A DNA stretch of 10,630 bases from Desulfosporosinus sp. (GTDB taxonomy: Bacteria; Bacillota; Desulfitobacteriia; Desulfitobacteriales; Desulfitobacteriaceae): NCBI GenBank assembly GCA_003132105.1, contig PKWS01000241.1:327-10956 (forward strand). The letters are read 5' to 3'. Every line of letters begins with the position of its first letter. Position 1 is the stretch's first letter. Below, piece after piece: positions 5,797 through 10,630 of this stretch. The notes beneath the pieces were generated by a model. It saw nothing but the letters and a program-made list of their open reading frames with translations. It had not been told where the DNA came from and made no database searches. Made by a program: the position numbers and the translations under genes.

Positions 5797-8481
5797 GTGT
5801 TACGAGCACATTTAATCAAGGGGGCAGAGACTGTACTATTAGCTCATACTCGACATGAAGGAGCGGCAGGGGATCCAGAGACATTAGTGGAGCATTCTAA
5901 CTTGGTGCAATATTTTGCTGACAAACTGTGTGAGGGTAATGGCTTATCTGAAGCAATCGAAAGGGCCGTAGCAAAGCTGACGCTCAAAGATAAGTCATTA
6001 GTATATAAGCCGCTTTGCTCCACTGCACAGCAACTGATTAAGAAATGGTTTTGGCAGGCAATATATCTCCATGATCTAGGCAAAATTAATCCAGCCTTCC
6101 AGAAGAAAAAGATGCACAATCAGAACTTAGACACTATGACAATTCCTGGGGATTCAACGCACGCGCTTTTGTCGGCATTACTGTATCTTGATATTCATCT
6201 TCAGGAACTTGAGCGGGTTGTATTTTACGATGATAAAAAACTTGATCGGTCGACTCGCAAATTCATGAAGCATGTGTTGTATGTGTTTGCGTATGTCATT
6301 TCACGGCATCATACTTACTTGGCGGATATAGAAGAGATGGATGGGGAACAGACGAGATTTGAAAAACAACTTGAAATGCTGCAAGTGAGTGTTCGTAAAT
6401 ATCCTGCTTATGTGCATTATTATCGGAATAAAGAGCTGCTTTTAGTGACCGATATTCTAGAAAGTATTCTGCAGAGCAAAAACAAACGTTTGACTAAAAT
6501 GCACTCACCATTTCCGTTCTATGTTTTGACGAAATTATTGTATTCCACGATCGTGGCATGTGATTTCTACGCAACTAATGAGTTTGATACAAGAAAGGAA
6601 CTGCCTTTTCAATATTTCAGTAAGGAACATGAGCTTCGACCGATAATAGACGCTTTTCAAGCTACAAAAATTTATCATGATATACAAGCTTATCGTCAGA
6701 ACCCTGAGTCAGCAAAGATTGCTCCCATTAACCGGTTACGCACCGCCTTATTTGACGAGACAGAAAAGCAATTACTGCTTAATTTGCAACATCATCTCTA
6801 CTATTTAGAGGCACCCACAGGCTCAGGGAAAACAATAATGTCCCTTAATCTAGGTCTGCAATTACTAGATAGTAAGTTGGGACTTAACAAGTTAATTTAT
6901 GTTTTCCCTTTCAATGCGTTAATTGAACAGACAAAGCAGACCCTCGATGAGATTTTTCCTAAGTACCTGCAGAATCAATATCGCATGGCAGTAGTCAATT
7001 CAGTCACCCCAATTGTGACGGAGAAGGAACTTAAGGCTGTTATTGATCAAGCGAATGGCAATGGAGATCCAGAGCCGGATATTGACTACAAAACAGTGCT
7101 ATTGCAGCGACAAATGTTACAATATCCAGTCACTTTAACGTCTCACGTCAACTTTTTCAATTACTTGTTTGGAAAGGGAAGGGAGTCAAATCTAGCCTTT
7201 ACCCATTTATGTAATAGTGTTGTTATTTTGGACGAAATTCAAAGTTACCGCAACGAGATTTGGAAAGAAATCATTCATTTCTTGCACTCATTCGCAGAGA
7301 TATTGAATATGAAAATCATTATCATGTCGGCGACTCTGCCTAATTTAGATTGGTTGCTGGACAGTGAGGAGGGGGAGCCGGAGACGTGTTTGCTCGTTGC
7401 CAATCGAGATGTGTATTTTCAAAATCCGTTATTTCGTGAACGAGTTAATTTTCATTTTGAACTTCTTCAAAAAAAAGTGATGGATGAGGATACATTGTTG
7501 GAGGAGGTGCTACGGGTAATTAAAGAACGGCGAGAGGGAAAAAAGTCAGTACGTTTGTTTATCGAATTTATCTCGAAAGCATCAGCTCGAAGCTTTTATC
7601 GACGGCTTCGTGCGGAAGAACTAGATATCCCTCTATTTGAGCTGACCGGGGATGATAGCAATCTATTGCGTAAGAAGGTGTTAAAGCAACTCGGTAAGAA
7701 TGGCTCTGGTAACTTTATATTAAACGAAGTGATAGTTGTTGCAACGCAGGTCATTGAAGCTGGGGTGGATATCGACATGGATATTGGGTTTAAAGATATT
7801 TCCATTCTAGATAGCGAAGAACAGTTTCTGGGAAGGATCAATCGCTCCTGCTTGCGCACCGACTGTCATGCATATTTCTTTAACATGATTAATGCTAGAA
7901 ATATCTATAAAGGTGATCTTCGCACGGTGGATAATTTGAGGTCAGAAGCGTATCAACAGATGTTACAGGAAAAAGATTTTAGTAGCTTTTATGGACTCGT
8001 TATGGAACGAATTAATGAAAAACGACAAAAGGCCAATTCGGAAAATTGGTTACATTTCACTTCGAATGTTCAGCAGTTACAGTTTAGTGAAGTAGAAAAA
8101 CAAATGCGACTGATAGAGAAAAAACAGCTTACGTTGTTTATTGACCATACGGTGACCTCTACAAACGAAGAAGGAGTAGTGAAAGAATGGAAAGGGAAGC
8201 AGGTCTGGGAGGAATTTAAATATCTCATGTTAGATAAAAAGTTGGATTATGCAGAGCGTATCTTTAGGCTATCGCAAACCAAAGAGAAGATGGCTTATTT
8301 TACGTATAATTATGAAGTTCAGCATAATTCCAAGTCAGGTACCCCAGGCAGCTATACAGAACAGATAGGGTCGCTATTTTACGTTCCAGAGGGTGAACGG
8401 TTTATGGAGTTGGACGAGAATGGGTCGAAAAAATTCAACCGTCGAGCCTATATGGCCGAGGCAGATTCGATGTTTATATGA
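5797..8481 (+). CDS. cas3: CRISPR nuclease-helicase Cas3 (HD plus DExH)
   Basis: Cas3 is recruited to Cascade-bound DNA, where it nicks and degrades it while translocating 3' to 5'. The 894-residue protein has an N-terminal HD nuclease domain: H33, H92-D93 in HDLGK, H122, H171-H172 and D256 in DFYAT. A superfamily 2 helicase follows: Walker A APTGSGKT at 339-346, DEIQ at 479-482, SATLP at 511-515, motif V around 650-660 (TQVIEAGVDID) and QFLGRINR at 676-683. All core motifs look intact. The GTG start is supported by GAGGGG at 5781-5786. The gene follows a terminator-like hairpin and overlaps cas4 by four bases (ATGA), so cas3 is translationally linked to the adaptation genes. Confidence 0.95.
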   Translation: MLRAHLIKGAETVLLAHTRHEGAAGDPETLVEHSNLVQYFADKLCEGNGLSEAIERAVAKLTLKDKSLVYKPLCSTAQQLIKKWFWQAIYLHDLGKINPAFQKKKMHNQNLDTMTIPGDSTHALLSALLYLDIHLQELERVVFYDDKKLDRSTRKFMKHVLYVFAYVISRHHTYLADIEEMDGEQTRFEKQLEMLQVSVRKYPAYVHYYRNKELLLVTDILESILQSKNKRLTKMHSPFPFYVLTKLLYSTIVACDFYATNEFDTRKELPFQYFSKEHELRPIIDAFQATKIYHDIQAYRQNPESAKIAPINRLRTALFDETEKQLLLNLQHHLYYLEAPTGSGKTIMSLNLGLQLLDSKLGLNKLIYVFPFNALIEQTKQTLDEIFPKYLQNQYRMAVVNSVTPIVTEKELKAVIDQANGNGDPEPDIDYKTVLLQRQMLQYPVTLTSHVNFFNYLFGKGRESNLAFTHLCNSVVILDEIQSYRNEIWKEIIHFLHSFAEILNMKIIIMSATLPNLDWLLDSEEGEPETCLLVANRDVYFQNPLFRERVNFHFELLQKKVMDEDTLLEEVLRVIKERREGKKSVRLFIEFISKASARSFYRRLRAEELDIPLFELTGDDSNLLRKKVLKQLGKNGSGNFILNEVIVVATQVIEAGVDIDMDIGFKDISILDSEEQFLGRINRSCLRTDCHAYFFNMINARNIYKGDLRTVDNLRSEAYQQMLQEKDFSSFYGLVMERINEKRQKANSENWLHFTSNVQQLQFSEVEKQMRLIEKKQLTLFIDHTVTSTNEEGVVKEWKGKQVWEEFKYLMLDKKLDYAERIFRLSQTKEKMAYFTYNYEVQHNSKSGTPGSYTEQIGSLFYVPEGERFMELDENGSKKFNRRAYMAEADSMFI

Positions 8482-8972
8482 GAATAACCGGAACAATTGT
8501 AAATTATTTCATTCATTGCAAGAGGCAGTGCTGGTTATTTGCCCACAAGATGAATTTCGAAGATGATAGCGAGGATGTGAGAATTGGGCGGATTCTGCAT
8601 GAGGTTCGTAGTGAAGGTCGCAATAATACGGAGATTCAGATTGAGGGTATCAAAGTTGATAAAATGACCGAGGATTATGTCATTGAGCTCAAAAAATCAG
8701 ATGCCGACGTAGAAGCAACTAAGTGGCAAACGATTTATTATCTCTACATGCTCAAACAGAAAGGCATATATCGCAAGGGTAGACTGGAGTTTCTTGAACG
8801 CAAAAAGCAAACGAGCAAAACCGTCGAGCTAGAGTTGGACAACCTAACGGAAGTTAAACTAATTGGCATGTTGGAAGAAATCGAACAGTATTTGTTGCAG
8901 GACAAGCCAGACGAAGCCATTTACGCCAAAAAATGCGAACGCTGTGCTTACTATGCCTATTGCTATATCTAA
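8478..8972 (+). CDS. cas4: CRISPR adaptation nuclease Cas4
   Basis: Cas4 trims prespacers and helps Cas1-Cas2 choose those with a correct PAM and orientation. At 164 residues it has the normal length for type I-B. It is a RecB-like nuclease with an iron-sulphur cluster: Cys14 in HCKRQCWLF and a C-terminal trio Cys153, Cys156 and Cys162 (CERCAYYAYC) are the expected ligands. Nuclease residues are H41, D61, E70 and K72 in VIELKKS, and Q84 with Y88 in QTIYYLYML. Its ATG overlaps the cas3 stop, so it needs no spacer of its own. Cas1 starts 19 bases after its stop. Confidence 0.93.
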   Translation: MRITGTIVNYFIHCKRQCWLFAHKMNFEDDSEDVRIGRILHEVRSEGRNNTEIQIEGIKVDKMTEDYVIELKKSDADVEATKWQTIYYLYMLKQKGIYRKGRLEFLERKKQTSKTVELELDNLTEVKLIGMLEEIEQYLLQDKPDEAIYAKKCERCAYYAYCYI

Positions 8973-8991
8973 ACAAGGAAGGTGACGTATA

Positions 8992-10002
8992 TTGTCAAAG
9001 TCGGCCCCATCCACGCGGTACATTCGAACACCAGGAACGTTGAGTAGAGAAGACAATTCGTTAACGTTTCGAAACGAGAAAGGCCTTACCCATATTCCAA
9101 TAAATGGATTGAAGGAGCTCTATTTACTTAATGAGATTTCATTAAACAGTAAGTTGTTTTCATTTTTGTCTATGGCCAATATTACCGTTCACTTTTTTGA
9201 TTATTATGGACAATTTCGCGGGACTTTTTATCCCAAGGAAGCCCGGGTAAGCGGCAAGGTGCTACTGTTACAGGCGAAGGCTTGTCTAGAGAACCGCGTG
9301 CCCATTGCAATTTCCTTCGTGGCAGCGATTGCCGCCAACATTCACGAGGTGCTGTATCACTACTTTAAGCATGGCAATAGTGAAATTAAACCTTATCTGG
9401 ACTGGCTCAAAAAAGATGTTCCAGTGCTGTTACTTAAAATGGAGAGTGTCCCTAGATTGTTAAGTGTTGAGGGAGAGATTTGGCGGAGGTTTTATGAAAC
9501 GTTCAAATCAATTTTGCCCGAGGATTTTGCGATGAACCGCAGGGTGAAGCGGCCCCCTGATAATCCTTTGAACGCACTTATCAGTTTCGGCAACACCATT
9601 CTATACACGAAAACGATATCGCAAATTTACCATACTCATTTGGATCAAACGATTAGTTTCTTGCATGAACCGAGTGATCGTCGCTTCTCGCTGAGTTTGG
9701 ATATATCAGAACCTTTTAAACCACTGATCGTTTTTCGTACTATATTTGAGGTAGTTAATAATCGAAGAATCCAAGTAGGTAAACATTTCGAGAAGAAATA
9801 TAACTATTGCTTATTGAATGAACTTGGACGGGATGTATTCATCACTGCTCTCGAGGAACGGATGCAACAAGTATTCGATCATGGCAAAATGAACCGAAAG
9901 CTGAGCTATCTCACAGCGATCAAGTACGATGCCTACAAGCTGAAAAAGCATATTGTGGAAGGAATACCATTCATGCCTTTCCTAGAAAAGGATCGGAGGT
10001 AG
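8992..10002 (+). CDS. cas1: CRISPR integrase Cas1 (type I-B)
   Basis: Cas1 is the catalytic subunit of the Cas1-Cas2 integrase that inserts new spacers at the leader-repeat junction. The 336-residue protein carries the expected metal-binding residues: E160 in VEGEIWRRFYE, H225 in SFLHEP, and D237 with E240 in LDISEPFKP. NPLNALISFGNTILY at 191-205 is the conserved helix before the histidine. The TTG start is supported by AAGGAAGGTG at 8975-8984, seven bases upstream; the next good start would remove the first strand. Its stop overlaps the cas2 ribosome binding site. Confidence 0.95.
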   Translation: MSKSAPSTRYIRTPGTLSREDNSLTFRNEKGLTHIPINGLKELYLLNEISLNSKLFSFLSMANITVHFFDYYGQFRGTFYPKEARVSGKVLLLQAKACLENRVPIAISFVAAIAANIHEVLYHYFKHGNSEIKPYLDWLKKDVPVLLLKMESVPRLLSVEGEIWRRFYETFKSILPEDFAMNRRVKRPPDNPLNALISFGNTILYTKTISQIYHTHLDQTISFLHEPSDRRFSLSLDISEPFKPLIVFRTIFEVVNNRRIQVGKHFEKKYNYCLLNELGRDVFITALEERMQQVFDHGKMNRKLSYLTAIKYDAYKLKKHIVEGIPFMPFLEKDRR

Positions 10003-10009
10003 CTACACA

Positions 10010-10291
10010 GTGTCCAAAAATTATAGCTATGTTATTTTGGTCTATGATATTGGGGAAAAGCGCGTTGGTAAAGTGTACAAAATTGTCAAGAAATATCTGG
10101 TTCCATTCCAAAAATCAGTTTTTCGTGGAGAAATTACTCCATCGAACTTAATTAAACTTAGAAGTGACCTCCAAAAAGTCATTGACAAAAATGTAGATTT
10201 TGTCGCTCTCTTTAAAATGACTGGCGATTATGTATTTGACGAAGAAATTATCGGGGTTCGCCTTCATAATCAAGAATCCATGTTGTTATAG
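10010..10291 (+). CDS. cas2: CRISPR adaptation protein Cas2
   Basis: Cas2 is the small dimeric scaffold that holds two Cas1 dimers and sets prespacer length. The 93-residue ferredoxin-like protein begins with the strand YVILVYDI, whose Asp13 is the conserved metal-binding residue. It continues with RVGKVYKIVKKYL and QKSVFRGEIT, the second conserved block. The GTG start lies nine bases after GGAGGT (9995-10000), which overlaps the end of cas1. It is the last gene of the operon and is followed directly by the leader of array B. Confidence 0.93.
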   Translation: MSKNYSYVILVYDIGEKRVGKVYKIVKKYLVPFQKSVFRGEITPSNLIKLRSDLQKVIDKNVDFVALFKMTGDYVFDEEIIGVRLHNQESMLL

Positions 10292-10469
10292 TTTGTCCCA
10301 ACCGACGTTGAGAGGAAAGATGGTCAGAGCCTTAGAGCCGTAGGAGACGAGGGGGATTTTGAAGAGAGAGCTTCACATATCCTTTGCGGTTGGGAGAATA
10401 ATTGCTAAACCCTTATAGCCGTAGTAATATATCTATATTGATGTTACTGAAAACCTTGATTTTGTTGCC
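10292..10469 (+). promoter_or_regulatory. Leader of CRISPR array B
   Basis: These 178 bases separate the cas2 stop from the first repeat and contain no supported gene. They hold a 14-base direct repeat at 10330-10343 and 10411-10424 with one mismatch (CCTTAxAGCCGTAG), and a 9-bp inverted repeat TCCCAACCG (10296-10304) with CGGTTGGGA (10387-10395). A candidate promoter and an AT-rich palindrome lie in the second half. Leaders carry both the pre-crRNA promoter and sites that guide Cas1-Cas2 integration. Which role these repeats play is not visible. Confidence 0.8.
10402..10430 (+). promoter_or_regulatory. Candidate pre-crRNA promoter in the leader
   Basis: TTGCTA (10402-10407) and TAATAT (10425-10430) are separated by exactly 17 bases, each with four of six matches to the sigma-A consensus. 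Transcription would begin near 10437, some 33 bases before the first repeat. The second copy of the leader direct repeat occupies most of the spacer and abuts the -10. AATATA 10426-10431 and TATATT 10434-10439 form a small palindrome over the -10 and start region. Confidence 0.45.
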
Positions 10470-10630
10470 ATTTAACCGTAACACGAGGTGTATTGAAACG
10501 TACGATTGCGGTATATCTTTTGAGGGTTTTAATGATTTAACCGTAACACGAGGTGTATTGAAACGAGTCGTCCAGGCGCAAACCGGCTGCAAGCACATTT
10601 AACCGTAACACGAGGTGTATTGAAACGAAA
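10470..10630 (+). CRISPR. CRISPR array B, leader-proximal end (continues past the window)
   Basis: Three identical 30-base repeats lie at 10470-10499, 10535-10564 and 10597-10626. Spacers are 35 bases (10500-10534) and 32 bases (10565-10596), and a third begins at 10627. The repeat begins ATTTAACCGTA, has an ACAC-GAG-GTGT stem-loop at repeat positions 12-22, and ends ATTGAAAC. That end is exactly eight bases after the stem, the usual type I crRNA handle. Perfect repeats next to a leader and cas2 mark the active, acquiring end. Base composition differs between spacers (13 of 35 G/C versus 21 of 32), as expected for foreign origins. Confidence 0.97.

Noticed and set aside
10402..10602. Open frames on both strands across the leader and array B
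   Set aside because: They run through CRISPR repeats and spacers; coding potential there is a by-product of repeat periodicity.
1..10630. CRISPR-associated transposon or accessory defence gene in the locus
   Set aside because: No tnsA/B/C/tniQ-like gene is present, cas3 and the adaptation genes are intact, and no extra gene lies between the cas genes. The locus is a canonical I-B arrangement.

Overview
The window is a complete type I-B CRISPR-Cas locus, all on the + strand. It lies between the decaying tail of one CRISPR array (positions 1-78, with more degenerate copies to about 198) and the leader-proximal start of a second array with the same repeat (10470 to the window end). AT-leaning sequence, strong AGGAGG-type ribosome binding sites, frequent TTG/GTG starts and the Cas8/Cas7 families present suggest a Bacillota (Bacilli-like) bacterium. 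Genus cannot be read from the sequence.

Layout. Positions 1-200 hold the leader-distal end of array A. It has a final intact-length repeat with three substitutions, then two more degenerate repeats around a near-copy of the last spacer. Positions 201-1166 hold a decayed IS3-type insertion sequence: a non-coding stretch with nested palindromes (254-402), an intact-looking orfA (471-962), and only the N-terminal part of orfB in the -1 frame (to 1126). Positions 1167-1331 carry a probable promoter and operator-like palindrome ahead of the cas genes. The cas genes follow: cas6 (1332-2033), cas8b (2057-3955), cas7 (3960-4910), cas5 (4934-5731), then a terminator-like hairpin (5735-5775), cas3 (5797-8481), cas4 (8478-8972), cas1 (8992-10002) and cas2 (10010-10291). 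A 178-base leader (10292-10469) precedes array B, of which three repeats and two full spacers are visible.

How it works together. Known biology of this subtype assigns Cas6 to crRNA maturation. Cas8b, Cas7, Cas5 and a small subunit form the Cascade surveillance complex. Cas3 is the recruited HD nuclease-helicase, and Cas4-Cas1-Cas2 acquire spacers. No separate small-subunit gene is present, but the 3' end of cas8b has an in-frame ATG (3560) with its own strong ribosome binding site, giving a predicted 131-residue Cas11b. All recognisable catalytic residues in Cas3, Cas4, Cas1 and Cas2 are present, so the system looks functional.

Most worth a second look: the internal Cas11b start; the hairpin separating the interference genes from cas3 and the adaptation genes; the spacer near-duplication in the array A tail, with an 11-base seed identity; paired repeats in the array B leader; and the possible structured RNA upstream of the transposase remnant.
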